A stretch of 64,000 bases of DNA from Bradyrhizobium paxllaeri (GTDB taxonomy: Bacteria > Pseudomonadota > Alphaproteobacteria > Rhizobiales > Xanthobacteraceae), in the NCBI RefSeq assembly GCF_001693515.2, contig NZ_CP042968.1:4030001-4094000 (forward strand), given 5' to 3'. This document shows, in pieces, positions 52,566-61,702 of this stretch. Under the pieces are notes generated by a model that saw only the letters and a program-made list of their open reading frames with translations, had not been told where the DNA came from and did no database searches. Position numbers and translations under genes: made by a program. Numbering within the stretch: position 1 is the first letter of the stretch; the number at the start of each line of letters is the position of its first letter.

Positions 52566-55109
52566 ATGCGCTTGCTGGTCCGGTTTCTGGGTTTCCTGTT
52601 CGCCGCCGGCACGGTCGTGTTCCTGGTCGGCGTGGCCGGCGTTGCGGGCGCGATCTGGCATTTCTCCAAGGACCTGCCCGACTATTCGCAACTCCAGGAC
52701 TACGAGCCGCCGGTGATGACGCGCGTGCACGCCTCCGACGGCGCGCTGCTCGGTGAGTATTCCAAGGAGCGCCGCCTCTATCTGCCGATCCAGGCAGTGC
52801 CGAAGCTCGTCATCAACGCGTTCCTGGCGGCCGAGGACAAGAACTTCTACGAGCACGGCGGCATCGACTTCACCGGCATGGCGCGCGCGGCCGTGCTCTA
52901 TGCGCAGAACTTCGGCTCCAACAAGCGTCCGCAGGGTGCGTCTACGATCACCCAGCAGGTCGCGAAGAACTTCTTGCTGACCAACGAAGTCTCCTTCACC
53001 CGCAAGATCAAGGAAGCCTTGCTGGCGATGCGTATCGAGCGCGCCTATTCCAAGGACCGCATCCTCGAACTCTATCTCAACGAAATCTATCTCGGTCTCG
53101 GCGCTTACGGCATCGCGGCGGCCTCGCTGGTCTATTTCGACAAATCGGTCAACGAGCTCACGGTCGCGGAAGCCTCCTATCTGGCGGCGCTGCCGAAGGC
53201 GCCCGCTGCGCTGCATCCGGTGCGTAACCGCGATCGCGCGGTGGAGCGGCGTAACTACGTGGTCGATCGCCTCGTGGAAAACGGCTGGATCAAGCAGGCC
53301 GACGCCGACAAGGCCCGCAAGGAACAGCTCAACGTCACCAGCCGCGGCAACGGCGCGCATATCTTTGCCGGCGAATATTTCGCCGAGGAAGTCCGGCGCG
53401 ACATTTTCGAGCGCTACGGCGAAAAGAAGCTGTACGAGGGGGGGCTGTCGGTGCGTGCGACGCTCGATCCGAAGATGCAGGTGATGGCGCGCAAGACCAT
53501 GGTTGCCGGCCTCGTCCGCTATGACGAGGCGAGCGGCTGGCGCGGCGCGCCCTCGAAGCTCGACATTTCCGGCGACTGGGGCGTCAAGCTCGCCGACGTC
53601 AAATCGCTGTCGGATATCTCGCCCTGGCGGATGGCCGTGGTGTTGGAAACATCGGACCAGTCGGCGCGGATCGGTTTCCAGCCGGGCCGCGAACTCGGCG
53701 GCGCCGTCAGCAAGCAGCGGCAGACCGGCATCATCACGCTCGACGGCGTGCGCTGGGCCAAGGCTGCATCCGGGCCCACGAAAGGCAGGACGCCGACCTC
53801 GGTGGCGCAGGTGCTGTCGCCGGGCGATGTGATCTACGCCGATCCGCTGTTCGACAAGGAGGGCAAGCCTGTCGAGGGCCAGTACCGGTTGCGGCAATTG
53901 CCTGAAGTGTCCGGCGCGATGGTCGCGATGGACCCGTGGACCGGCCGCGTGCTCGCGATGGTCGGCGGCTTCTCGTTTGACCAGAGCCAGTTCAACCGTG
54001 CGACCCAAGCCTATCGGCAGCCGGGCTCGTCGTTCAAGCCGCTGGTCTATTCGGCGGCGATGGACAATGGGTACACGCCGTCGACCGTCGTGGTCGACGC
54101 GCCCATCGAGATCGACCAGGGGCAGGGCGCCGGTGTCTGGCGTCCGGAAAACTATTCGTCCGGCAAATATGGCGGCCCGACGACGCTGCGTAACGCGCTC
54201 CGGCAATCGCTGAACACGGTGACGGTGCGCTTGGCGCAGGACATTGGCATGCCCTTGATCGGCGAATATTCGAAGCGCTTCGGCGTCTATGACGAACTGC
54301 CGAATTACCTGTCCTACGCGCTCGGCGCCGGTGAAACCACTGTGATGCGCATGGTGACGGCCTATTCGATGTTCGCCAATGGCGGCCGCCGGGTGAAGCC
54401 GACCCTGATCGATCGCATCCAGGACCGTTACGGCCATACGATCTACAAGCACGACGCGCGCGAGTGCCGCGGCTGCGACGCGCCTGGCGGCTGGAAGAAT
54501 CAGTCCGAGCCGCAACTGGTGGACCGGCGCGAGCAGGTGCTCGACCCGATGACGGCCTACCAGATCACTTCGATGATGGAGTATGTCGTGCAGGCGGGCA
54601 CGGCGACGGTGGTCAAGGAAGTCGGCAAACCCATCGCGGGCAAGACCGGCACCACCAATGATGAGAAGGACGCGTGGTTCATCGGCTTCTCGCCGGACCT
54701 CGTGGTCGGCATCTATGTCGGCTACGACAAGCCGCGCAATCTCGGCCGCGGCATGACCGGCGGTCACCTCGCCGCGCCGATCGCCAAGGATTTCCTGAAA
54801 CTCGCGCTCGCCGACAAGCCGGCGATCCCCTTCAAAGTACCCGCCGGCATCAAGCTGGTTCGCGTCGATGCCAAGAGCGGCATGCGCGCCGGCCCGGGCG
54901 AGGGCGGTCGCACCATCCTCGAAGCGTTCAAGCCGGGCACCGCGCCGCCGGATAACTATTCCGTCATCGGCGTCGCCGACATGGATGGCCGGTCGCCGCA
55001 GGGATACCCGCCAGGGTATCAGCAAGGGTACCAACAAGGGTATCAGCAAGGATATCAACAGCCCGACGCCGGCAATATCATGCGTCCGGGGACCGGCGGC
55101 CTTTACTAA
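52566..55109 (+). CDS. mrcA: Penicillin-binding protein 1A, bifunctional, copy 1
   Basis: The 847-residue inner-membrane class A PBP polymerises and cross-links peptidoglycan. Order: one N-terminal helix (about 5-27), transglycosylase domain with the catalytic Glu in AAEDKNFYEHGG and GASTITQQVAKN, a PBP1A OB-type insert, and transpeptidase with the Ser-x-x-Lys in QPGSSFKP. The SLN motif is in RQSLNTV and the KTG motif in AGKTGTTN. The C-terminal tail contains four GYQQ repeats coded by 12-bp units (55014-55061). A closely related second copy follows at 55312. Both active sites are intact. Confidence 0.97.
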   Translation: MRLLVRFLGFLFAAGTVVFLVGVAGVAGAIWHFSKDLPDYSQLQDYEPPVMTRVHASDGALLGEYSKERRLYLPIQAVPKLVINAFLAAEDKNFYEHGGIDFTGMARAAVLYAQNFGSNKRPQGASTITQQVAKNFLLTNEVSFTRKIKEALLAMRIERAYSKDRILELYLNEIYLGLGAYGIAAASLVYFDKSVNELTVAEASYLAALPKAPAALHPVRNRDRAVERRNYVVDRLVENGWIKQADADKARKEQLNVTSRGNGAHIFAGEYFAEEVRRDIFERYGEKKLYEGGLSVRATLDPKMQVMARKTMVAGLVRYDEASGWRGAPSKLDISGDWGVKLADVKSLSDISPWRMAVVLETSDQSARIGFQPGRELGGAVSKQRQTGIITLDGVRWAKAASGPTKGRTPTSVAQVLSPGDVIYADPLFDKEGKPVEGQYRLRQLPEVSGAMVAMDPWTGRVLAMVGGFSFDQSQFNRATQAYRQPGSSFKPLVYSAAMDNGYTPSTVVVDAPIEIDQGQGAGVWRPENYSSGKYGGPTTLRNALRQSLNTVTVRLAQDIGMPLIGEYSKRFGVYDELPNYLSYALGAGETTVMRMVTAYSMFANGGRRVKPTLIDRIQDRYGHTIYKHDARECRGCDAPGGWKNQSEPQLVDRREQVLDPMTAYQITSMMEYVVQAGTATVVKEVGKPIAGKTGTTNDEKDAWFIGFSPDLVVGIYVGYDKPRNLGRGMTGGHLAAPIAKDFLKLALADKPAIPFKVPAGIKLVRVDAKSGMRAGPGEGGRTILEAFKPGTAPPDNYSVIGVADMDGRSPQGYPPGYQQGYQQGYQQGYQQPDAGNIMRPGTGGLY
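55014..55061 (+). repeat. 12-bp tandem repeat coding for GYQQ in mrcA copy 1
   Basis: Four consecutive units of GGGTATCAGCAA type (GG[GA]TA[TC]CA[GA]CA[AG]) code for GYQQ. The copy number could vary by slippage. Confidence 0.85.
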
Positions 55110-55311
55110 TCCGAGAGCCCTACTGTAATCACAAGCTGCGCTTGCGATGTCACCTGATATCGACCCGGCACGCCGGCTCGTATCGCGGGAAAGCGAATTG
55201 CCCGATTTCGACCATTTGAGCATGGGATAGCGTCAGACGGCGAATCCTCGGGTAGAGGGTTTGTGCGCGAATGCACGTCGGGAATTACGACGCAACAGTT
55301 GGAATGAAACT

Positions 55312-57858
55312 TTGATAATACGCTTTCTGTTGCGGTTTTTCGGCTTCTTGTTCGCAGCCGGAAGCGTGGTGTTCCTGGTGGGCGTGGCCGGTGTCGCAGC
55401 CGGTATCTGGCATTTCTCCAGGGATCTGCCGGATTATTCGCAGCTGCAGGATTACGAGCCGCCGGTGATGACGCGCGTGCACGCCGCTGACGGCGCGCTG
55501 CTCGGCGAGTATTCCAAGGAACGGCGGCTCTATCTGCCGATTCAGGCGATGCCGAAACTCGTCACCAACGCGTTCCTCGCAGCAGAGGACAAGAACTTCT
55601 ACGAGCATGGCGGCCTCGACTTCACCGGCCTGGCGCGCGCCGCAGTCCTCTACGTGCAGAATCTCGGCTCCAACCGCCGCCCGCAGGGCGCCTCGACGAT
55701 CACCCAGCAGGTCGCAAAGAACTTTTTGCTGACCAACGAGGTGTCGTTCACACGCAAGATCAAGGAAGCGCTGCTCGCGATGCGCATCGAGCGCGCCTAT
55801 TCGAAGGATCGCATCCTCGAACTCTATCTGAACGAAATCTATCTCGGCCTTGGTGCGTACGGTATCGCCGCGGCGTCGCTGGTCTATTTCGATAAGTCCG
55901 TGAACGACCTGACGATTGCCGAAGCCGCCTATCTCGCCGCGCTTCCGAAAGCGCCGGGTACGCTGCATCCGGTGCGTAATCGCGACCGCTCGGTCGAGCG
56001 CCGCAATTACGTGATCGATCGTCTGGTCGAAAACGGCTGGATCAAGCAGGCCGACGCCGACAAGGCGCGCAAGGAGCCGCTGGTCGTGGCCAGCCGCGGC
56101 AACGGCGCGCATACGTTTGCCGGCGAGTATTTTGCCGAGGAAGTCCGCCGCGACATTTTTGAGCGCTACGGCGAGAAGAAGCTGTACGAAGGCGGCTTGT
56201 CGGTCCGCACCACGCTCGATCCGAAGATGCAGGTGATGGCGCGCAAGGCCATGGCCGCCGGCCTCGTAAATTTCGACGAAGCGCAAGGCTGGCGCGGCGC
56301 CATGAGCAAGCTGGACATTTCCGGCGACTGGGGCGTGAAGCTCGCCGAGATCAAATCGCTGAGCGACATCTCGCCCTGGCGGATGGCCGTGGTGCTGGAG
56401 ACATCCGAACAGTCGGCCCGCATCGGCTTCCAGCCCGGCCGCGAACTTGGCGGCGCCATTTCCAAGGAACGGCAAACCGGTCTCATCACGCTGGATGGCG
56501 TGCGATGGGCGAAGCCGGCTGCGGCGCGCGGCAAACCGGCGACAGGCTCGGTCTCGCAGATCCTGTCGCCGGGCGACGTGATCTACGCCGATCCGCTGTT
56601 CGACAAGGAAGGCAGGGTGATCGAGGGCCAGTATCGGCTGCGTCAGTTGCCGGAAGTGTCTGGCGCCATGGTCGCTATGGACCCGTTGACCGGCCGCGTG
56701 GTCGCGATGGTCGGCGGCTTCTCGTTCGACCAGAGCCAGTTCAATCGCGCGACCCAAGCCTATCGGCAGCCGGGGTCGACTTTCAAGCCGCTGGTCTATT
56801 CGGCGGCGATCGACAATGGCTACACGCCGGCGACGATCATGATCGACGGGCCGATCGAGATCGATCAGGGGCAGGGCAACGGCGTCTGGCGGCCGGACAA
56901 TTTTTCGGTGGGCAGCTATAAGGGGCCGATCACGCTGCGCGATGCCCTGAAACAATCGCTCAACACCGTCACGGTGCGGCTGGCGCAGGATGTCGGCATG
57001 CCCCTGATCGGCGAATATGCCAAGCGCTTCGGCGTCTACGAGGAATTGCCGAACTATCTTTCCTATTCGCTAGGCGCCGGCGAGACCACGGTCATGCGGA
57101 TGGTGACGGCCTATTCGATGTTTGCCAATGGCGGCCGGCGGGTGAAGCCGACACTGATCGACCGCATCCAGGACCGCTACGGACGCACGATCTTCAAGCA
57201 TGACCAGCGCGAGTGCCGCGGCTGCGATGCGCCGGGCGGCTGGAAGAACCAGCCCGAGCCGCAACTCGTCGACCGCCGCGAGCAGGTGCTGGATACGTTG
57301 ACCGCCTACCAGATCACGTCGATGCTCGAAGGCGTGGTGCAGGGTGGAACGGCGACGATCATGCGCGAGGTCGGCAAGCCGATCGCCGGTAAGACGGGCA
57401 CCACCAGTGACGCAAAAGACGTCTGGTTCGTCGGTTTTTCGCCGGATCTCGTCGTCGGTCTCTATCTTGGCTACGACAAGCCACGCACGCTGGGCCGGGC
57501 CGCGCAGGGCGGCCGCATCGCCGCCCCGATCGCGAAGGATTTCATGAAGCTCGCGCTGGCCGATAAGCCGCCGACCCCGTTCAAGGTTCCTCCCGGAATC
57601 AGGCTGGTGCGCATCGATTCGAAGAGCGGCATGCGCCCCGCACCCGGTGATACCGGCCGTACGGTTCTGGAAGCCTTCAAGCCGGGCACCGCGCCACCGG
57701 ATAGTTACGCCGCCGTCGTCGGCGTTGCTGAGGGGGAAGAAGGACAGGTGCAGGGCTATCCCCAGGCACAGGGATATCCTCAGGCGCAGGGATATCCCCA
57801 AGGGTATCGGCCCGAGACCGACTCGATCATGCGTCCCGGAACCGGCCGGCTCTACTAG
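55312..57858 (+). CDS. mrcA: Penicillin-binding protein 1A, bifunctional, copy 2
   Basis: The 848-residue class A PBP matches copy 1 along its whole length, including GASTITQQVAKN, the transglycosylase Glu in AAEDKNFYEHGG, QPGSTFKP, KQSLNTV and AGKTGTTS. The differences are spread through the OB-insert and the C-terminal tail, where GYPQAQ units replace GYQQ. The family start is a TTG at 55312 (MIIRFLLRFFGFLFAAGS), matching the ATG start of copy 1; an earlier TTG at 55261 is in frame. It probably arose by tandem duplication with divergence at many third positions. Confidence 0.95.
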   Translation: MIIRFLLRFFGFLFAAGSVVFLVGVAGVAAGIWHFSRDLPDYSQLQDYEPPVMTRVHAADGALLGEYSKERRLYLPIQAMPKLVTNAFLAAEDKNFYEHGGLDFTGLARAAVLYVQNLGSNRRPQGASTITQQVAKNFLLTNEVSFTRKIKEALLAMRIERAYSKDRILELYLNEIYLGLGAYGIAAASLVYFDKSVNDLTIAEAAYLAALPKAPGTLHPVRNRDRSVERRNYVIDRLVENGWIKQADADKARKEPLVVASRGNGAHTFAGEYFAEEVRRDIFERYGEKKLYEGGLSVRTTLDPKMQVMARKAMAAGLVNFDEAQGWRGAMSKLDISGDWGVKLAEIKSLSDISPWRMAVVLETSEQSARIGFQPGRELGGAISKERQTGLITLDGVRWAKPAAARGKPATGSVSQILSPGDVIYADPLFDKEGRVIEGQYRLRQLPEVSGAMVAMDPLTGRVVAMVGGFSFDQSQFNRATQAYRQPGSTFKPLVYSAAIDNGYTPATIMIDGPIEIDQGQGNGVWRPDNFSVGSYKGPITLRDALKQSLNTVTVRLAQDVGMPLIGEYAKRFGVYEELPNYLSYSLGAGETTVMRMVTAYSMFANGGRRVKPTLIDRIQDRYGRTIFKHDQRECRGCDAPGGWKNQPEPQLVDRREQVLDTLTAYQITSMLEGVVQGGTATIMREVGKPIAGKTGTTSDAKDVWFVGFSPDLVVGLYLGYDKPRTLGRAAQGGRIAAPIAKDFMKLALADKPPTPFKVPPGIRLVRIDSKSGMRPAPGDTGRTVLEAFKPGTAPPDSYAAVVGVAEGEEGQVQGYPQAQGYPQAQGYPQGYRPETDSIMRPGTGRLY
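57754..57801 (+). repeat. 18-bp tandem repeat coding for GYPQAQ in mrcA copy 2
   Basis: Two full units (57754-57771 and 57772-57789) and a partial third code for GYPQAQ-GYPQAQ-GYPQ. They hold the same place as the GYQQ repeats of copy 1. Confidence 0.8.
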
Positions 57859-57947
57859 ACCGCCAGCAGGTTGCGCTTTGTGGCGTCCGCCGCTACATCC
57901 CTTGCGGCATCATCCAATCGCGGCATAAGCCGCAGACAGAAGAGACC

Positions 57948-59079
57948 ATGCGCGCGGAAGTCGAACGCCTCGTAGAAGAGATCAAGCAGTCAGTCGGGCT
58001 GCTGAGGAGGCATCTTTGACGTCGAGAAATCCACGGCCCGGCTCGCCGAGCTGAACAGTCTCGCCGAAGATCCCAATCTCTGGAATGATCCCCAGAAGGC
58101 CCAGAAGCTGATGCAGGAGCGCACCTCGCTGGTGGATGCGCTCGAAGGCATCGGCAAGGTCGAGCGCGAGCTCGACGACAATGTCGAGATGATTGCGCTC
58201 GGCGAGGCCGAGAACGACGAAGGCGTCGTCGTCGAGGCCGAGAACGCGCTGAAAGCCCTGAAGAAGGAAGTCGCCCGCCGCGAGCTGGAAGCGCTGCTGT
58301 CCGGCGAAGCCGACAAGTTCGATTCCTATCTCGAAGTGCATGCCGGCGCCGGCGGCACCGAAAGCCAGGACTGGGCCTCGATGCTGCTGCGCATGTACAC
58401 GCGCTGGGCCGAGAACCACGGCTTCAAGATCGAATATCTCGAGGAGTCCCAGGGCGAAGAGGCCGGCATCAAATCCGCCACCATCCAGATCAGCGGCCAC
58501 AATGCCTATGGCTGGCTGAAGACGGAGGCCGGCGTGCATCGCCTGGTGCGGATCTCGCCGTTTGACTCCAACGCGCGACGGCACACCTCGTTCTCGTCGG
58601 TGCAGATTTTCCCCGTCATCGACGACTCCATCAAGATCGAGATCAAGGAATCCGACGTACGCACCGACACCATGCGCTCCGGCGGCGCCGGCGGCCAGCA
58701 CGTCAACAAGACCGAGTCGGCGGTGCGCCTGACCCATATTCCGACCGGCATTGCCGTGGTCTGCCAGGCAGGCCGCTCGCAGCACAAGAACCGCGCACAG
58801 GCGTGGGACATGTTGCGCGCGCGGCTCTACGAGATCGAGCTGAAGAAGCGCGAGGAGCAGGCCGCCGCCGATCAGGCCGCCAAGACCGACATCGGCTGGG
58901 GCCACCAGATCCGCTCCTACGTGCTGCAACCCTATCAGATGGTAAAGGACCTGCGCACCGGCGTGCAGACCTCGGATACCTCGGGCGTGCTCGACGGCGA
59001 CCTCGACGAGTTCATGGCGGCAACGCTGGCGCAGCGCGCGTTTGGCACGGGTCCAGGCTCGGTCGAGGATGTGGATTAA
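57948..59079 (+). CDS. prfB: Peptide chain release factor 2, programmed +1 frameshift
   Basis: RF2 ends translation at UGA and UAA. The gene begins at ATG 57948; codon 24 is an in-frame UGA at 58017-58019. A +1 shift on CTT TGA C at 58014-58020 joins to the frame that runs to 59079, giving about 376 residues. The UGA-reading Ser-Pro-Phe is in RISPFDSN and the peptidyl-hydrolysis Gly-Gly-Gln in [13 protein letters not shown]. The shift site has AGGAGG three bases ahead, as in E. coli, so UGA termination efficiency should autoregulate the factor. The gene follows the mrcA pair, a conserved order. Confidence 0.96.
58005..58020 (+). promoter_or_regulatory. Programmed +1 frameshift site of prfB
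   Basis: AGGAGG (58005-58010), three bases, then CTT TGA C (58014-58020). The layout is the same as the classical RF2 autoregulatory site: internal Shine-Dalgarno, slippery CTT, stop TGA and C context. Confidence 0.95.
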
Positions 59080-59082
59080 TCC

Positions 59083-59952
59083 ATGACCAAAGTGGCCTTC
59101 ATCGGGCTCGGTCGCATGGGTCATGGCATGGCCGGCTGCTACCTCGATGCAGGTTTTGACGTTGCGGTGTGGAATCGCAGCAAGGCCAAAGCGGAAGATT
59201 TGATCGCGCGCGGCGCGCGGTGGGCTTCGTCTCCGGCTGATGCCGCCGACGGCGCAGATGCCGTCGTGACGATGGTTGCCGACGACGAGGCGTCGCGCAG
59301 CGTCTGGCTCGGCGAGAGTGGCGCTGCAGCGAAGATGAAAGCCGGCAGCCTCGCGATCGAGTGTTCGACCGTTTCGCACCAGCATGCGCTCGACATGGCG
59401 CGCGAACTGCGTGGGCGCGGCCTGATCTATATCGATTGTCCTGTCACAGGCCTGCCGCAGGCGGCTGCTGCCGGAAAGCTGACCTTGCTCGTCGGTGCTG
59501 ACGCCGCCGATCTGGATCGCGCAAAACCCTATCTCGCCCCAATCGGCGACGCCATCAGGCACTTTGGCGCCGTTGGCACCGGCACCGTCTTCAAGCTGAT
59601 CAACAACCTGATGGGCGCGGTGCAGATCGCAAGCCTCGCCGAAGGCGTGGCGATGGCCGAGCAGGCCGGGCTGGACATGAACCTGGTCGCGGAAGCGTTG
59701 GCAACCGGCGCGGTGGCGTCTCCGCAGGTGATCCGGCATTCAAAGCGCATGGTCGCGCGCGATTTCTCCGGCGCGTCGTTCACGTCAGCGCTCCGTCACA
59801 AGGACGCGGCCTATGCGGTGGCGCTCGCTGAAACGCTGCTGCCCGGCGTGCCCGTCAGCCGCGCCGCGCTTGCCGCCTATGAGAAGGCGAAGACAAACGC
59901 GCCCGATGAAGACGAGGGCCGGATGATCGAGATCGTATCGCGGCCGAAATAA
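59083..59952 (+). CDS. 3-hydroxyisobutyrate dehydrogenase-family oxidoreductase
   Basis: The 289-residue enzyme has an N-terminal Rossmann motif GLGRMGHGMAG with VWNRSKAKAE. The signature DCPVTGLPQAAAAGKLTLLVG follows, then GTVFKLINNLMGAVQIASLAEGVAMAEQAG, with the catalytic Lys in the KLINN segment. Cofactor preference cannot be given with certainty; Asn-Arg-Ser after the second strand suggests NADP. The substrate is a beta-hydroxyacid. It starts three bases after prfB, so probably shares its transcript. Confidence 0.92.
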   Translation: MTKVAFIGLGRMGHGMAGCYLDAGFDVAVWNRSKAKAEDLIARGARWASSPADAADGADAVVTMVADDEASRSVWLGESGAAAKMKAGSLAIECSTVSHQHALDMARELRGRGLIYIDCPVTGLPQAAAAGKLTLLVGADAADLDRAKPYLAPIGDAIRHFGAVGTGTVFKLINNLMGAVQIASLAEGVAMAEQAGLDMNLVAEALATGAVASPQVIRHSKRMVARDFSGASFTSALRHKDAAYAVALAETLLPGVPVSRAALAAYEKAKTNAPDEDEGRMIEIVSRPK

Positions 59953-60026
59953 TCTTCAGAAATCGGGTGGACGGCAACGTGCATCCGGTCCTAGCTGGCT
60001 GCGCGATTTCACCAGGTTCTTGCGAA

Positions 60027-60956
60027 ATGACCGCCAGCGACGGCCGGATCGATACGCGCGATTGGGCATTGCTTGCCGCATTGTCGGTGCTGTGGGGCGG
60101 ATCGTTCTTCTTCAATGGCGTGGTGCTGCGCGAGTTGCCGCCGTTCACGCTCGTGCTGTTGCGTGTACTGCTGGCCGCCATGATCCTGCTGCCGGTGCTT
60201 TGCGCGCAGCGACTGCCGTTTCCGAAGGGGTGGATCGGCTGGAGGCCGTTCTTCCTCGTCGCCTTGTTCAACAATGTGCTGCCGTTCTCGCTGATCGTCA
60301 CCGGACAGATCTACATCCCGAGCGGACTGGCTTCGATCCTCAATGCCACCACGCCGCTGTTCACGGTGGCGGTGATGGCACTGGCGGGCGAGGAGAAGCT
60401 CATCATCAGGCGTGTGGCCGGTGTTATCGTCGGCCTTGCCGGCGTCGTGATCCTTCGCGGCGGCGGACTGGGCTTTGCCGGCGGGCAGGGGCTCGGCGTC
60501 CTGCTGTGTCTCGCGGCAGCCCTGAGCTACGGCATCTCCGCGCTGATCGCGCGGCGCGCGCTATCGGATTCGCCGCCGCTTGCCACCACCACGTTTCAAT
60601 TGATGGCATCGAGCCTGATGATGTCTGTCGTTGCCGGCATTTTCGAGCGTCCCTGGCAATTGCCGATGCCTGGTGCGGTGACATGGTTCGCGGTGCTCGG
60701 TCTTGCCGGCTTGTCGACGGCGCTTGCCTATATCGTGTTCTTCCAGATTTTGCGGCGCTCCGGCGCCACCAACGTCATGCTGGTGACGCTGCTTGTGCCT
60801 GTCACCGCCATCCTGCTCGGCTCGCTCGTGCTCGGCGAGCAGATTTCGCCGCGCGAGATCGCAGGCGCACTGGTGATCGGCAGCGCGCTGCTGTTGATCG
60901 ACGGCCGCGTGCTGAAGTTTCCCAAGCGTTGGCTTGCTCGCGCAAGGGGGCGCTAG
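60027..60956 (+). CDS. EamA/DMT-family permease
   Basis: The 309-residue inner-membrane permease has two EamA repeats with ten helices. Marks are LSVLWGGSFFFNGVVLRELPPFTLVLLRV, LNATTPLFTV and, in the second repeat, LLVPVTAILLGSLVLGEQISPREIAGALVIG. It is only distantly like the two permeases at 6.4 and 14.2 kb. I chose ATG 60027; a GTG 60 bases upstream is possible. Substrate unknown. Confidence 0.87.
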   Translation: MTASDGRIDTRDWALLAALSVLWGGSFFFNGVVLRELPPFTLVLLRVLLAAMILLPVLCAQRLPFPKGWIGWRPFFLVALFNNVLPFSLIVTGQIYIPSGLASILNATTPLFTVAVMALAGEEKLIIRRVAGVIVGLAGVVILRGGGLGFAGGQGLGVLLCLAAALSYGISALIARRALSDSPPLATTTFQLMASSLMMSVVAGIFERPWQLPMPGAVTWFAVLGLAGLSTALAYIVFFQILRRSGATNVMLVTLLVPVTAILLGSLVLGEQISPREIAGALVIGSALLLIDGRVLKFPKRWLARARGR

Positions 60957-60967
60957 CCAGCTTGACA

Positions 60968-61005
60968 TTTGCCTATATAGCAATACGATTTGCCTTATAA
61001 GCAAA
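60968..61005 (+). promoter_or_regulatory. Duplicated operator before the XRE-cupin gene
   Basis: TTTGCCTATATAGCAA (60968-60983) is followed, 21 bases on, by TTTGCCTTATAAGCAAA (60989-61005). Each copy is itself a dyad with TTTGC/GCAA arms. The spacing of two helical turns fits two dimers on one face of DNA. It lies 14 bases before the XRE-cupin start. Confidence 0.7.
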
Positions 61006-61018
61006 GCGGGAGAGCAGC

Positions 61019-61702
61019 GTGGTTTCGGCAGAGGCTGGCCGGCGCGCCCGCGAGGCGGCGCGCCTTGCCGGGATTGGCGCTGTCATTCGCAGGGCTCGAT
61101 CGGCACGCGGTTTGACGCTCGATGAACTCGCCGGAATGGTCGGGCTGTCAGTGACGTTTCTCTCGCGGATCGAGCGCGGACTGATCGCGTGTTCGATCGG
61201 CAATCTCCTGGAAATTGCCGGCGTCCTTCAACTGCCGCCGGCCGAATTATTCGCCGATATCGAAGGCGAGGAACGGACACGCGCGTATCGCGTGGTGCGG
61301 TCCATCGATGCTGCTCCATCGAAGGACGCCGACGCAAATTATGCCTGGTGCAAGCTTGCTTCGGGCGTGGGCGAGCAGCGGCTGGAGACTTTCCTGCTCG
61401 AATTGTCGGCCAAACCGCGCAAGCCGACGCTGGTCGCGCATCCCGGCGAAGAAATGTGTTTTGTCCTCGAAGGCAGCGTCGAATTTCAGGTGGGCGACGA
61501 GACCATCGCGCTGGAGCGCGGCGATTCGATTCATTTGCGCTCGGACGTGCCGCATATGGCGTGGGCGCGGGGCTCCGGCAGCGCGCGCCTGCTCATGGTG
61601 ACATCGATCGAAAATCAGTCGGCCATCGCGGTCGAGTGGTGGAGCAATATTGCGGGCAGGAAAGGCGAACGAGAGAAAACGGCAAAAGGGAGAGCAAAAT
61701 GA
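61019..61702 (+). CDS. XRE-family regulator with C-terminal cupin domain
   Basis: The 227-residue regulator has an N-terminal XRE HTH (IRRARSARGLTLDELAGMVGLSVTFLSRIERG) and a cupin sensor domain (about 135-200) with AHPGEEMCFVLEGSVEFQVGDETIALERGDSIHL. The family controls amino-acid, polyamine or sugar genes depending on a small ligand. The start is a GTG at 61019, after GGGAGAG. It overlaps the next cupin gene by four bases, so the two are coupled and probably autoregulated from the duplicated operator. Confidence 0.92.
   Translation: MVSAEAGRRAREAARLAGIGAVIRRARSARGLTLDELAGMVGLSVTFLSRIERGLIACSIGNLLEIAGVLQLPPAELFADIEGEERTRAYRVVRSIDAAPSKDADANYAWCKLASGVGEQRLETFLLELSAKPRKPTLVAHPGEEMCFVLEGSVEFQVGDETIALERGDSIHLRSDVPHMAWARGSGSARLLMVTSIENQSAIAVEWWSNIAGRKGEREKTAKGRAK

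Noticed and set aside
52125..55223. 1032-residue and similar long open frames antisense to amiC and mrcA
   Set aside because: Both strands stay open because of high GC; the plus-strand genes have intact family motifs.
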